DNA from: Rhodovastum atsumiense
GTDB taxonomy: Bacteria; Pseudomonadota; Alphaproteobacteria; Acetobacterales; Acetobacteraceae
DNA: 41,080 nt
Assembly: GCA_026225115.1 (NCBI GenBank)
Contig: JAMFSE010000118.1
Coordinates: 1-41,080, forward strand
Reading direction: 5' to 3'
The translations under genes were made by a program, and so were the position numbers. Below are positions 15,188 through 24,484 of this stretch, one piece after another. The notes under the pieces were generated by a model, which ran no database searches, was not told the origin of the DNA, and was given only the letters and a program-made list of their open reading frames with translations. Position 1 is the first letter of the stretch, and each line of letters opens with the position of its first letter.

Positions 15188-17080
15188 TTACTTGATCGTG
15201 TTCAGGACAATCTGCGGGTCAAGGACCTGCGGCAAGACAATGGGGCCGCTGCCCGCCGGGAAATACAGATAGAGCGGTACACCGTCGCGGTTGCTCGTTT
15301 GCAGGAGCCGGGTGATGGCTGGGTCACGATTGGTCCAATCGCCGACCAGCGTTTTTATGTGCTGTTCGGCAAAGGCGAATTGGACAGCATGAGACGTCAG
15401 TGTGCTGTGTTCATTGACCAGGCAAGTGACGCACCAGGCGGCGGTGAGGTCGACGAAGACCGGGGTGTTGGCGGCGCGCAAAGACGCAAGCCGGGACGCG
15501 GAATAGGGCTCGGCATTCGGCAGTGAGAGCGAAGCGGCCGCCTGGCTTGTATGTAGGAAGGGCAAAGTGAGCAGTGCCAGGGCGGCGGCAGGGCGGAGTT
15601 TCTTGCTGGAAAGCGCCGCGCCGATCGCGGCGGCGCCCAGGCAGAGCAGCAGTGAGGCGGTACCTCCGGCTTCATGCAGCATCACCCAGGCGAGCCAGAC
15701 GAACGTTGCGAACATCGGCAGGCTCAGCGCCCGTTGCAGATGCAGCATCCAGGCGCCTGGGCGGGGAAGTTTGCTGGCCAATGCGGGGAATATGGCGAGC
15801 AGCAGAAACGGCGCGGCAAGGCCGATGCCGAGGAACAGAAAAATGCCCAGAGCGGCGGGAAGAGATGCGGCGAGTGCCGCGGCGATGGCGCCGCCCATGA
15901 ACGGCGCGGTGCAGGGGGTCGCGGTGATGACGGCGAGCAGGCCGGTGAAAAAACTGCCGTGATAATGGAAATGGAATCTTTGCGGCAGCGAGAACTCAAA
16001 CAGCCCAGCGAGGTTGAGTCCAAGCGCCAGGATCAGCCAGGCGACCAAAGCGACGAAAACAGGCGACTGGAATTGAAACCCCCAGCCGAAATCGCCGCCC
16101 AGCGCGCGGAGCAAAATCAGGATCAGACCGATTGCCAGCATGGCGGTAAGCACGCCGGCCGTATAGCCCAAAGCCTCGCGGCGGATATGGGCTTTGCCGG
16201 CGCCGGAGAACCGGGTGATGGCAAACGCCTTCATCGCCAGCACCGGGAAAACGCAGGGCATCAGGTTGAGGATCAGCCCGCCCAGAAAGGCAGCGCCCAG
16301 CCAGAGCATCAGCGACGGCGTTGCGGGCGGCAGGCCCGGTGCGGCGTTCAGGTGTAACGCCTGCATGGCGCCGCTGGGATCGGTAAGTTCCAACACGCCG
16401 GAGAGCGGTTTTCCGGCGTCATAGCCTGGGGTGAGTTTAAGCTGCAGCGTCAGCCCAGTGGCGGAGAACTGCAGATTTTGTGGCGCGATATTGACGATGG
16501 TGCCAGGCGCATCGGGGAAAAACCTAGCGGTGCTGACCTCGGCCCTGCCGAGCCCGGCAATGGTCAGCCGGCCATCGGGCGCGATGCGCGCGGCAAATGG
16601 CGAGGCCACGACCGGCTTGATGTCGAACAAAGCTGATTCGGGAGACGGGCCGCCATCGAGAGCGAGGGTAAAATTTGCGTGCTCGGGAACGCAGATGTCG
16701 CGGCAGACCAGCCAGAAGGCTTTGGCCTGAATGCGGTTGCCGGCATGCGACACCGTGAAGGGGAGCAGAACATCGCCGCTCAGCACATAGGCGGCGACCC
16801 CGCTTTGAACCAAAAATTCGGGCGGCGGATAGGCGAAGGGGCCGGCAACGGCGGGCGGATCCAGCGTGATCTGCGGCGTAAGGCCGGCATCGCCGGGATT
16901 TGACCAATAGATATGCCAGCCTGGCGCCAGCTTGAATTTCAGCGCCAGTTGAATATCGCCGCCGGGCGTGTTGGCGGCGGAGATCAGGCTGACGCTCGCC
17001 CGGCTGCTGGTGAAAACATTGCTGGTTGCCGCGCAGGCAATGTTTGGCAGCACGAACAGCAGGAGAAATACCCAGCGCAT
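15188..17080 (-). CDS. dsbD: DsbD/ScsB-type protein-disulfide reductase
   Basis: A 630-residue inner-membrane protein from ATG 17080, beginning MRWVFLLLFVLPNIACAA, a signal peptide. The N-terminal periplasmic domain (WHIYWSNPGDAG; later CRDICVPEHANF) is the DsbC-like part seen in ScsB proteins. The middle has about eight membrane segments with the two DsbD redox cysteines in LMPCVFP and ATPCTAP. The C-terminal thioredoxin domain has WCVTC with C550 and C553. It passes electrons from cytoplasmic thioredoxin to periplasmic partners in cytochrome maturation, copper tolerance or disulfide repair. Nine extra codons to an ATG at 17107 are possible but precede the signal peptide. Only 29 nt separate it from divergent hrpB. 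Confidence 0.92.
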   Translation of the reverse strand: MRWVFLLLFVLPNIACAATSNVFTSSRASVSLISAANTPGGDIQLALKFKLAPGWHIYWSNPGDAGLTPQITLDPPAVAGPFAYPPPEFLVQSGVAAYVLSGDVLLPFTVSHAGNRIQAKAFWLVCRDICVPEHANFTLALDGGPSPESALFDIKPVVASPFAARIAPDGRLTIAGLGRAEVSTARFFPDAPGTIVNIAPQNLQFSATGLTLQLKLTPGYDAGKPLSGVLELTDPSGAMQALHLNAAPGLPPATPSLMLWLGAAFLGGLILNLMPCVFPVLAMKAFAITRFSGAGKAHIRREALGYTAGVLTAMLAIGLILILLRALGGDFGWGFQFQSPVFVALVAWLILALGLNLAGLFEFSLPQRFHFHYHGSFFTGLLAVITATPCTAPFMGGAIAAALAASLPAALGIFLFLGIGLAAPFLLLAIFPALASKLPRPGAWMLHLQRALSLPMFATFVWLAWVMLHEAGGTASLLLCLGAAAIGAALSSKKLRPAAALALLTLPFLHTSQAAASLSLPNAEPYSASRLASLRAANTPVFVDLTAAWCVTCLVNEHSTLTSHAVQFAFAEQHIKTLVGDWTNRDPAITRLLQTSNRDGVPLYLYFPAGSGPIVLPQVLDPQIVLNTIK

Positions 17081-17109
17081 GGTTGCTGTATCGCATGGGC
17101 GGCGCATAA

Positions 17110-19536
17110 ATGGTACGCGGCGAGCAGATGCTTGAGCACGCGCAAGATTTGCCTGTCAACGATGTGCTCCCGGCGCTGCTGGAAAGCCTGCGCGTGCGTC
17201 CGAACGCCGTGCTGGTGGCGCCGCCCGGGGCCGGCAAAACCACGCTGGTCCCGCTGGCGCTGCTGCAGGCCGGGACAGCGGGAAAAATTCTGATGCTGGA
17301 GCCACGGCGGCTGGCGGCGCGTGCCGCCGCCATGCGGATGGCGGGGCTGCTGGGTGAGCCGGTTGGCGGCCGTGTCGGCTTTCGCACAAGGCTGGAAAAA
17401 GCCGCCTCGGCCGCAACCGAGATCGAGGTGATCACCGAAGGACTGCTGACCAGCCGGCTGCTCTCCGACCCCGGCCTGTCCGGCGTCGCCTGCGTGATTT
17501 TCGATGAGGTGCATGAGCGCAGCCTGGAGGCCGATCTGGCTTTGGCGCTGGTGCTGGATTTGCAGCGCGGGCTGCGGCCGGAACTGCGCATTATCGCGAT
17601 GTCGGCCACTGCCGATGCCGGGCCGCTGGCGGCGCTGCTGGACGCGCCGGTGATCGCAAGCGACGGCCGGATGCATCCGGTAGAGATTCGGCATGTGGCG
17701 CGGGACATTCCGACCGCGCGCGAACTGCCGGAGGCGGCGGCAAAGGCGGTGAAAGACGCGCTGGCGGCGTATGAGGGCGATATTCTGGTGTTTCTGCCGG
17801 GGATGACGGAAATCCGTCGTACCGAATCGCTGCTGGCGGGATGCCCGGCATTGGTGCTGCCACTGCATGGGGAATTACCGCCGGAAGCGCAGGATCTGGC
17901 ATTGCGGCAGCATGAGCGGCGCCGTGTGGTGCTGGCGACCTCGATCGCCGAGACCTCGCTGACCGTGCCCGGCGTGCGGATTGTGGTGGATGGCGGATTT
18001 CGGCGCGCGCCGCGGCTGGATGTGTCGACCGGACTGACCCGGTTGACGACGCTGCGGATCAGCCGGGCAGCGGCGGCACAGCGCGCCGGCAGAGCCGGGC
18101 GGGAGGCGCCGGGGGTGGCGATCCGTCTGTGGAGCGAGGTGCTGCACCGGGGCCTGCCGAATTTCGACCGGCCGGAGGTTTTCGAGGCGGAGCTTTCGGG
18201 CCTGGTGCTCAGCTGTGCCGCCTGGGGCGAACGGCCGGAGGATCTGCCGTTCCCGGACGCGCCGCCAGCCGGCGCGGTGGCGGCGGGGCGCACGCTGCTG
18301 ACCGAGCTGGGTGCCCTGGATGAGGGAAAACTCACGTCAACTGGCAAAGAGATGGCGCGGCTGCGCGCCACGCCACGGCTGGCGGCGATGATGGTTGCGG
18401 CCAGAACCCCACAGGAGACCGCGCTGGCAGCCGACCTCGCGGCAATTTTGGAGGAGCGGGATCCACTGGCGCGCAAAGGCGATGCGCCCGCCGATATTTC
18501 GCTCCGGCTTGATGCGCTCGCAGGCAAAATCGAGGGCGATCGCGGCGCCCTGTCGCGCATCAGGCAAGCAGCGAAGATGTATCGTTCTCGGCTCGGGCTG
18601 CAGGCCAATGCCATTGCAGTCGGCGACCCTGGGGCTTTGCTGGCGGCAGCGTTCCCGGACCGGGTGGGGCAGAGCCGGGGCGAGCCCGGATCGTACCGGC
18701 TGTCCGGCGGCGGTAGCGGCAAATTGGGACCGGCGGACCCACTGGCGCGGAACAAATTGATCGTAGTGGCCTCGCTGGATGCCAAAGGCTCGCGGGTACG
18801 GCTGGGCGCCGCACTGGAATCGGAAAACCTGCCGGAGGGATTGCAGGCGCGCTGCAAGCAGACCAGGGAATCCGGTTTTGACCCGGCAACCGGCAGTGTG
18901 CTGACCCGGCAGCGGCTGCGCCTGGGCGCGCTCATCCTTTCGGACCGGATGTTGCCGGCGGCGCCCGATGAGGTGCAAAGCGCGCTGGCCAAGGCGCTGG
19001 CGACGCGGCTGGATCAGCTCAACTGGAGCGATGCGGCGATTAATCTGCGAGCCCGGGTGGCGTTGATGCGGCAGATCGAGCCGGATTATCCGGATTTTTC
19101 GCAAGCAGCACTTGCTGCTACAACGGAGATATGGCTGGCGCCGTATCTGGCCGGGTTCACCAATTTAAAGGCGGCCGCGGCGCTGGATCTGGTGGCGATC
19201 CTGCGCGCCCAGATGAGTCACCACCAAGCGCAGAATTTAGATAAAGCGCTGCCGGTGCAATTGCAGCTGCCAGGCGGCGCGGTTGCGATCGATTACACCG
19301 GGCCGGTTCCGGTGGCCTCCGCCAGGGCCCGCAATTTCTACGGGCTGGATGAAACCCCGCTTCTTGCCGGCGGCAAAATCGCCTTGCAGCTGGCCCTGCT
19401 TTCCCCCGCCGGGCGGCCGATCGCCATCACCGAGGATTTGAAAAAATTCTGGCGCAACGGCTGGCTGGACGCCAGGCGGGACATGCGTGGACGCTATCCG
19501 AAACACGACTGGCCGGAAAACCCCTGGGCGACGTAG
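17110..19536 (+). CDS. hrpB: ATP-dependent helicase HrpB
   Basis: An 808-residue DEAH-box protein. Walker A is APPGAGKTT (37–45), the helicase box is DEVHERS, followed by MSATAD, SIAETSLTVPGV and QRAGRAGR (motif VI). After the helicase-associated domain comes the HrpB-specific C-terminal region ending RYPKHDWPENPW, the family hallmark. The in vivo RNA target is not known. The start is uncertain: ATG 17110 or ATG 17128, both with weak ribosome sites; most homologues begin close to LPVNDVLPALL. Confidence 0.95.
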   Translation: MVRGEQMLEHAQDLPVNDVLPALLESLRVRPNAVLVAPPGAGKTTLVPLALLQAGTAGKILMLEPRRLAARAAAMRMAGLLGEPVGGRVGFRTRLEKAASAATEIEVITEGLLTSRLLSDPGLSGVACVIFDEVHERSLEADLALALVLDLQRGLRPELRIIAMSATADAGPLAALLDAPVIASDGRMHPVEIRHVARDIPTARELPEAAAKAVKDALAAYEGDILVFLPGMTEIRRTESLLAGCPALVLPLHGELPPEAQDLALRQHERRRVVLATSIAETSLTVPGVRIVVDGGFRRAPRLDVSTGLTRLTTLRISRAAAAQRAGRAGREAPGVAIRLWSEVLHRGLPNFDRPEVFEAELSGLVLSCAAWGERPEDLPFPDAPPAGAVAAGRTLLTELGALDEGKLTSTGKEMARLRATPRLAAMMVAARTPQETALAADLAAILEERDPLARKGDAPADISLRLDALAGKIEGDRGALSRIRQAAKMYRSRLGLQANAIAVGDPGALLAAAFPDRVGQSRGEPGSYRLSGGGSGKLGPADPLARNKLIVVASLDAKGSRVRLGAALESENLPEGLQARCKQTRESGFDPATGSVLTRQRLRLGALILSDRMLPAAPDEVQSALAKALATRLDQLNWSDAAINLRARVALMRQIEPDYPDFSQAALAATTEIWLAPYLAGFTNLKAAAALDLVAILRAQMSHHQAQNLDKALPVQLQLPGGAVAIDYTGPVPVASARARNFYGLDETPLLAGGKIALQLALLSPAGRPIAITEDLKKFWRNGWLDARRDMRGRYPKHDWPENPWAT

Positions 19537-19543
19537 GGGCAAA

Positions 19544-19560
19544 GCCGGCTTAGCGCCGGC
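19544..19560 (+). terminator. Short GC hairpin after hrpB
   Basis: GCCGGC-TTAGC-GCCGGC forms a 6-bp stem 7 nt after the hrpB stop. No T run follows, so it is a weak terminator candidate or an mRNA 3' protection hairpin. Confidence 0.3.
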
Positions 19561-19613
19561 GCTTGATCCGCATTGGTTGGCGCTCTAGCGTGCGCCCAGG
19601 TTTGGAGAATTAT

Positions 19614-20060
19614 GTGCCGCAACTTTCCCTTCATTCGCCGATTGGTGATTTGACGGTCTTCGAGGCGTTCGGAGAAATCGTGGCCCTGGAAAGCGGTTGG
19701 GGTGCCGACCAATCCGAAAATCCCATTCTGCTCCGCGCCAAATCCGCATTGCAGGATTATTTCGACGGCGCGCCCTTGGCCGATTTGCCGTTGCGGCCGC
19801 AGGGGTCCGCCTATCGTCAGCGCGTCTGGCGGGCGTTGCGCGAGATCCCTGCCGGGGAGACGCGGACCTATGTGGAGATTTCCCGCATCGCCGGCGGCTC
19901 GCCACGCTCGGTCGGCGGCGCCAATGTGGCCAACCCGATTGCCATTTTCATTCCCTGCCATCGCGTCGTAGCGGTCGGCGGTTTGGGCGGCTACACCTTT
20001 GCCGACGGATTGCAGACCAAGCAAAGACTGCTCGATCTGGAGAAGGGCGGCAAAATTTGA
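19614..20060 (+). CDS. ogt: Methylated-DNA–[protein]-cysteine S-methyltransferase
   Basis: A 148-residue DNA-repair protein that moves a methyl group from O6-methylguanine to its own cysteine. The acceptor is C115 in IPCHRVV, followed by GGLGGYTFADGLQTK, and the helix-turn-helix part has RVWRALREIPAGETRTY. GTG 19614 is preferred because GGAG lies 6 nt before it and the protein then begins MPQLSLHSPIGDL as in homologues; a TTG at 19563 would add 17 poorly conserved residues. It ends 22 nt before the quinone oxidoreductase gene. No Ada regulatory domain is present. Confidence 0.93.
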   Translation: MPQLSLHSPIGDLTVFEAFGEIVALESGWGADQSENPILLRAKSALQDYFDGAPLADLPLRPQGSAYRQRVWRALREIPAGETRTYVEISRIAGGSPRSVGGANVANPIAIFIPCHRVVAVGGLGGYTFADGLQTKQRLLDLEKGGKI

Positions 20061-20082
20061 AGCTTTTGGGTGGAAGAAAATA

Positions 20083-21054
20083 ATGTCGAAAGCCATTCGC
20101 ATTCACGCAGTCGGCGGCCCGGAAGTTATGAAATGGGAGAGTGTGCCGACCCCGGAACCGGGACCCGGCGAGGCGCTGGTCCGCCATCAGGCAGTCGGGC
20201 TGAATTACATCGATGTCTATTTTCGTACCGGCCTGTACAAAAGCGCCTTGCCGACGACCTTGGGCATGGAGGCGGCCGGGACGGTGCTGGCGGTCGGCCC
20301 CGGGGTGAGCGATCTGGCGCCGGGCGATCGCGTCGCCTATGCCGGCGGTGCGCTCGGCAGCTATTCCACCGAGCGGGCGATGCCGGCAGACCGGCTGGTG
20401 AAGCTGCCGGATTCTATTGATTTCCAGACCGGGGCGGCGATGATGCTGCAGGGCATGACGGCGCAATATCTGCTGCGCCGGACTTTTAATGTGCAAAAGG
20501 GCCAGACCATCCTGGTGCATGCGGCGGCCGGCGGCGTCGGGCTGATTCTGTGCCAATGGGCGCGGCATCTAGGGGCCACCGTCATCGGCGTGGTATCCTC
20601 GCCCGAGAAGGCCGAGCTGGCGAAAGCCAATGGCGCGGCGCACACCATTATCGGCAATGCAAATCTTGTGGCCGAGGTGAAGCGTTTCACCGGCGGCGCC
20701 ATGGTGCCGGTGGTTTATGACGGCGTCGGCAAAGATACATTCGACGCCAGCCTGGATTGTCTGGCGCCGCTGGGCATGATGGTCAGCTACGGCAGCGCCT
20801 CCGGTCCGGTGCCGCCGGTGGATATTTCGATTTTATCGGCCAAGGGCAGTCTATTTCTGACGCGGCCGAGCCTGGCTACCTACACCGCAACCCATGGCGA
20901 TCTGCTGCACGCCGCCGCCGATCTGTTCGACGTTGTTACCTCCGGCGGCGTAAAAATTCAGGTCAATCAGACCTTTCCGCTGGCCGAAGCGCAAGCGGCG
21001 CATATAGCCCTGGAAGGGCGTAAAACCACCGGCAGTACCGTACTAATTCCTTAA
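20083..21054 (+). CDS. NADPH:quinone oxidoreductase (zinc-free MDR family)
   Basis: A 323-residue medium-chain dehydrogenase/reductase of the QorA/zeta-crystallin type. The N-terminal GroES-like part has GLNYIDVYFRTGLY, and the Rossmann nucleotide-binding loop is AAAGGVG in HAAAGGVGLILCQWA. No zinc-ligand cysteines are seen, consistent with the quinone reductase branch. The protein reduces quinones with NADPH in the cytoplasm. ATG 20083 is preceded by GGAAG; the open frame further upstream runs through the ogt end. Confidence 0.93.
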   Translation: MSKAIRIHAVGGPEVMKWESVPTPEPGPGEALVRHQAVGLNYIDVYFRTGLYKSALPTTLGMEAAGTVLAVGPGVSDLAPGDRVAYAGGALGSYSTERAMPADRLVKLPDSIDFQTGAAMMLQGMTAQYLLRRTFNVQKGQTILVHAAAGGVGLILCQWARHLGATVIGVVSSPEKAELAKANGAAHTIIGNANLVAEVKRFTGGAMVPVVYDGVGKDTFDASLDCLAPLGMMVSYGSASGPVPPVDISILSAKGSLFLTRPSLATYTATHGDLLHAAADLFDVVTSGGVKIQVNQTFPLAEAQAAHIALEGRKTTGSTVLIP

Positions 21055-21116
21055 ATTTTGCATGGTTTGGGGAAAAGTAGCGCATTGGTGACGTTTTTGC
21101 GGCTTATACGGTGAAT

Positions 21117-21779
21117 ATGCAGCTTAATTTAGCAAAGGCAGAACGTCCGGCTGCCTTCGAACGGCAAATGAAAAGGACCGCTACTGCCGCAATTCTCTGT
21201 GCGTTTCTGTTGTTTTTGAGCGTGGAATATCTGGATAGGCCGGTCTACCTTTATGCTTATCACCATCGCGTTTTCCAGCACGGCTTCGAGATTATGGCCA
21301 CGCCGTCTTTGTTGCCGCCGCCATTGGCGCTCTTCTATCTGGCTGTCTTTGCTTTCGGCAGATTGGCGGGCTGGCCGCGCAGCGCCTACACGCATCTTTT
21401 TCTGACGCTCAGTATGGCAATTATTGTCGCGGACGCCGCGAAAGAGGAGCTGAAATTTATTATCGGCCGGCCATGGCCAGGCGTGTGGCTGAGAACCGGC
21501 ATCTATGGCCTGCGTCCCTTTAACGGCGGTGCGAGTTTCGGTGCGTTTCCGTCTGGACATACCGCGTATATTGCCGCACCGATGTTTGTGTTGTGGTGGC
21601 GCTTGCCGCAATACCGGCCGCTCTGGATGGCCCTCATTGCCTCGGTCATGATCGGCCTGGTTGGATATGGTTTCCACTTTGTGAGTGATGTGGTCGGCGG
21701 ATTGTTTCTCGGCATGGCGGTTGCCGCGGCATGCGTTGCGCTGCTCCCCGAAAAGCCGCGGAGCGGATTCGGGCGGTAG
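21117..21779 (+). CDS. PAP2-family membrane phosphatase
   Basis: About 220 residues with five or six membrane segments, the usual PAP2 layout. Motif C2 is PSGHTAY, and C3 is FHFVSDVVGG with the catalytic histidine and aspartate. Motif C1 reads KFIIGRPWPG, the variant in which the second RP of the usual GRPRP is WP; the arginine before the C3 histidine is absent. Function could be undecaprenyl-pyrophosphate, phosphatidate or lipid A dephosphorylation. A GTG at 21111 would add two residues; neither start has a clear ribosome site. Its stop and that of rimI are 3 nt apart on opposite strands. Confidence 0.85.
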   Translation: MQLNLAKAERPAAFERQMKRTATAAILCAFLLFLSVEYLDRPVYLYAYHHRVFQHGFEIMATPSLLPPPLALFYLAVFAFGRLAGWPRSAYTHLFLTLSMAIIVADAAKEELKFIIGRPWPGVWLRTGIYGLRPFNGGASFGAFPSGHTAYIAAPMFVLWWRLPQYRPLWMALIASVMIGLVGYGFHFVSDVVGGLFLGMAVAAACVALLPEKPRSGFGR

Positions 21780-21782
21780 CGA

Positions 21783-22196
21783 TCAGCCTGTATTCAGGCT
21801 GAGCACCAGCGCATCGCCCCCATTGTCGTAATATTTTTGGCGGCGGCCGGTTTGTTTGAAACCCAGCTGCTTATATAATGCGCAGGCGGCAGTATTGGAT
21901 TCCGCGACTTCCAGATGCAGCGTTGCCGCACCCTGGGATTTTGCCTGGGCTATTGCCGCTTGCATCAAAGCCAGGCCGATGCCGAGCCTGGGACTGGCGA
22001 CGCCGAGGGTTAGAATTTCGGCTTCATCGGCGATGCATCGGAGCATCACGATGCCGCCGCGTTCGTCGATTAATCCGGCAACACCCGGCTGGCCGAGCAG
22101 GCGGGAAAAGCTGGATTCTGACCACGGGTCATCGGGGAAGGCGATAGCATGGACCGCCGCCATGGCGGCGGCGTGGTGGATGGCGCAGCGCGTCAT
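21783..22196 (-). CDS. rimI: Ribosomal-protein-alanine N-acetyltransferase (RimI family)
   Basis: A 137-residue GNAT acetyltransferase, in the length range of RimI. The acetyl-CoA loop falls at LGVASPRLGIGLALMQAA and the family C-terminal strand-helix is LHLEVAESNTAACALYKQLG followed by FKQTGRRQKYYDNGGDAL. RimI acetylates the N-terminal alanine of ribosomal protein S18. The ATG overlaps the tsaB stop by four bases, and tsaB–rimI pairing is widespread, which supports the call. Confidence 0.93.
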   Translation of the reverse strand: MTRCAIHHAAAMAAVHAIAFPDDPWSESSFSRLLGQPGVAGLIDERGGIVMLRCIADEAEILTLGVASPRLGIGLALMQAAIAQAKSQGAATLHLEVAESNTAACALYKQLGFKQTGRRQKYYDNGGDALVLSLNTG

Positions 22197-22846
22197 ACCG
22201 GGTGCGGGCGCAGGCCGCCGGCCGGTTGTCTGGCTTCCGGCGGGTCAACGTAAATGGGTTGCGCCGCATGCGCCGGCAGCTTGGCTTCCCGCCGAGCCAA
22301 AGCGGCGCGGGCCACCCAAACCGGGTCGATCAGCCGGGCATTGGTCAGCATGACATCGTGGCTGTTGGCGGCGAGACGCGCGGCGACTTCATTGGCGGCA
22401 TCGCCTGCGAGCGCGATGGCAAAACCCGGGCGCGGTATCTCGGCATCGCTGAAGGCTTCGGCATTGCCGTCGCGCAGGATGAAAATCCGGCCTTTTCGAG
22501 CGCGGACGGCAACCCATAGCGGCCGGTGCAGGGTGGGGAAGGCGGCGGCAAAGGCTTCGGCAACGGTAATACCGAGCAGTTCCGCGCCGGCGGCGGCCGC
22601 ATATCCCTGGGCGATGGAAATTGCGTTGCGCAGCCCGGTAAAACTCCCCGGGCCGATGGTGACTGCCACCGCGGCGATTTGCACATCATCGGCGGCCGCC
22701 AGGCTGGACTGCAGCAACGCCGGCAAGGTTTCGGTCAATCCGGCTTTGGCGTCGGCCACCTGCCGGTTAAGCACCACCCCATCGGCGCCCAGTATTGCGA
22801 TACCGGCGCGCGGACCGGCGGCGTCGATGGCGAGTAAAGCGGTCAC
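22193..22846 (-). CDS. tsaB: tRNA threonylcarbamoyladenosine protein TsaB
   Basis: A 217-residue protein of the TsaB/YeaZ group, the partner of TsaD and TsaE in making t6A at position 37 of ANN-decoding tRNAs. It begins near VTALLAIDAAGPRAGIAI, the ASKHA phosphate-1 segment, and has AVTIGPGSFTGLRNAIS. GTG 22846 is preferred: it lies 7 nt after the nitroreductase stop and matches the family N-terminus, whereas a TTG at 22879 would overlap that gene. It overlaps rimI at its end. Confidence 0.93.
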   Translation of the reverse strand: MTALLAIDAAGPRAGIAILGADGVVLNRQVADAKAGLTETLPALLQSSLAAADDVQIAAVAVTIGPGSFTGLRNAISIAQGYAAAAGAELLGITVAEAFAAAFPTLHRPLWVAVRARKGRIFILRDGNAEAFSDAEIPRPGFAIALAGDAANEVAARLAANSHDVMLTNARLIDPVWVARAALARREAKLPAHAAQPIYVDPPEARQPAGGLRPHPV

Positions 22847-22853
22847 CTTCCGC

Positions 22854-23438
22854 TCAAGCGAAGAGGGTTGCTTCGTCAAACGTCAATTTCGGCAGGCGCT
22901 CAAAAGGGTGTTCGGCAACACCATGGCCGAGATTAAGCAGAAAATTCGACCGCCAGCCGCTTTTCGCAAAGAAGGCCATGTCGAGTTTCGAGTTGTCAAA
23001 GCCGGACATCGCGCCGGAATCGATCCCTAACGCGCGCGCCGCCAGGATCATATACGCACCCTGCAGTGTGGAGTTGCGAAAGGCGGTATCCTTGGCCAGG
23101 TCCGGGTTGCCGGAATACCAGGCCTTGGTGTCCTCCGCCGGGAAGAGTTTCGGTAGATGGTTATAGAATAACGGGTCGTAGGCGATAATGACGGTAACCG
23201 GTGCGGCCATCACCTTATCAACATTACCGGGGCTGAGCGCCAGTTTCAGCTTCTCCTTGCCTTCCGGCGTGCGGACGAAAACGAAGCGCGCCGGCGAGGA
23301 ATTGGCGGAGGTGGGCCCAAGCTTCACCAGCTCATAAACTGCCGCCAGATCCTCATCGGTTACCGGCTGGTCCGTCCATTCCCATTTGGTGCGGGCGGCG
23401 CGGAACAGGGTATCGAGCGCATGGTCGTCCAATGCCAT
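22854..23438 (-). CDS. Nitroreductase family protein (RutE-like malonic semialdehyde reductase)
   Basis: A 194-residue FMN flavoprotein of the HadB/RutE branch: [20 protein letters not shown], then [15 protein letters not shown] and [11 protein letters not shown]. Family enzymes such as RutE reduce malonic semialdehyde to 3-hydroxypropionate, but no other rut gene is here, so the substrate is open. It sits between nfuA (34 nt upstream) and tsaB (7 nt downstream), probably cotranscribed with both. Confidence 0.9.
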   Translation of the reverse strand: MALDDHALDTLFRAARTKWEWTDQPVTDEDLAAVYELVKLGPTSANSSPARFVFVRTPEGKEKLKLALSPGNVDKVMAAPVTVIIAYDPLFYNHLPKLFPAEDTKAWYSGNPDLAKDTAFRNSTLQGAYMILAARALGIDSGAMSGFDNSKLDMAFFAKSGWRSNFLLNLGHGVAEHPFERLPKLTFDEATLFA

Positions 23439-23472
23439 CGGTATGTCTCCAGAATTTCGGCAGCGGTTAATT

Positions 23473-24030
23473 TCAGGAATAGGCCTGGGTTACCGATTGC
23501 ACTTCCGGAATATAGTGCTTGAGCAGGTTCTCGATGCCATGTTTCAGCGTCGCGGTGGAGGATGGGCAACCGCTGCAGGAGCCTTGCATCTGCAGGCTGA
23601 CCACGCCATCGCGAAAACCGCGGAAGATGATATCGCCGCCATCGCTGGCGACGGCCGGGCGAACGCGGGTTTCCAGCAAATCCTTGATCTGATCGACGAT
23701 TTCCTGGTCCTCGGGCAGCACGTCCTCGGCAGCTGCGGCACCGGCTTCGCTCATCACCTGCTGGCCTGAGAGGAAATGTTCCATGATGGCGCCCAGGACC
23801 TGCGGTTTCAGGGCTTGCCAGTCCGTTGCGTCGGATTTGGTGATGGTGACGAAATCCGCGCCGAGAAACACTCGGGTCACGCCGGCTAGACCGAACAAAG
23901 TGTTGGCGAGCGGGCTGATCAGCGCCGCGTCGGCATCGGCGAAATCGGCGGTGCGGCCGGACAGAACCTCCTGGCCGGGCAGGAATTTGAGCGTTGCCGG
24001 ATTGGGCGTGCTCTCGGTTTCGATGAACAT
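23473..24030 (-). CDS. NifU-family iron-sulfur scaffold protein (Nfu)
   Basis: A 185-residue protein with an N-terminal Scaffold/Nfu domain ([20 protein letters not shown]) and a C-terminal NifU-like domain with C152 and C155 in GSCSGCPSS. Nfu proteins hold a [4Fe-4S] cluster between two CxxC motifs of a dimer and pass it to apo-enzymes. ATG 24030 has GGAG about 8 nt upstream; the earlier ATG at 24105 adds 25 residues without family match. It is first in the nfuA–nitroreductase–tsaB–rimI run. Confidence 0.92.
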   Translation of the reverse strand: MFIETESTPNPATLKFLPGQEVLSGRTADFADADAALISPLANTLFGLAGVTRVFLGADFVTITKSDATDWQALKPQVLGAIMEHFLSGQQVMSEAGAAAAEDVLPEDQEIVDQIKDLLETRVRPAVASDGGDIIFRGFRDGVVSLQMQGSCSGCPSSTATLKHGIENLLKHYIPEVQSVTQAYS

Positions 24031-24137
24031 GGTCTGGTCTCCAATAGAATCAGGACCGGATGGGTCCGCTTCCATAAAGATCGGCGTTTTTAACCCCAAT
24101 GACAAGTGGCGCTAGCTGGGAGCTGCAACGCGCCCCC

Positions 24138-24210
24138 GGCCCAGAGTCAAAAAGTTTTTTGCTTCGCGCCGAGCGTCTACCGGTTTTTGTTCACAAAAAG
24201 AAGTTGGCTT
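24138..24210. repeat. Intergenic fold-back repeat (copy C)
   Basis: This stretch begins CCCAGAGTCAAAAAG and continues TTTTTTGCTTCGC, ending in GTTCACAAAAAGAAG, matching the layout of copies at 7512–7567 and 28726–28793: a conserved left end, a T-rich arm, a variable GC-rich middle, and an A-rich right arm. It lies between the nfuA start and the cobalamin riboswitch. Confidence 0.6.
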
Positions 24211-24227
24211 GTGCTTATCCTTACGTT

Positions 24228-24400
24228 ACGAGGCCATTAGATGACGGTGGCCCGAGAGGGCTGAAACGGGAATGCGGGTAAGATCCGCAGCTGCCCCCGC
24301 AACTGTGAGTGGCGAGTTTACAGTCAGATGCCATTGCCCGGTTGGGTGAGAAGGCGGCTGTGGATGCTGACCCGCGAGCCAGGAGACCGGCCGGCATCGA
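24228..24400 (+). promoter_or_regulatory. Cobalamin (AdoCbl-class) riboswitch
   Basis: The element contains the family hallmarks in order: the GGGAATGCGGG segment near 24268, GCTGCCCCCGCAACTGTGA (24290–24308), the TGCCATTGCC stretch with the P-loop partner, GGGTGAGAAGGC (24343–24354), and the B12 box GCCAGGAGACC (24378–24388) preceded by CCCGCGA. Such elements fold around adenosylcobalamin or methylcobalamin and lower expression of the downstream gene when the ligand is present. The regulated gene is the BtuB-like receptor starting 24519. Exact ends are approximate. Confidence 0.95.
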
Positions 24401-24484
24401 GACATTTGCGCGTAAATGGCCGGGGACCGCCATTTGCGAAGGGGAGAATGACCCCGAGCCTCTGTCGCTTTTTTTGGAGGGACG

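Noticed and set aside
16524-18992. 822-codon open frame on the minus strand inside hrpB and the dsbD start
   Set aside because: It is antisense to two well-supported genes, is Ser/Arg/Ala-rich, and shows no known domain; such shadows are common opposite GC-rich genes.
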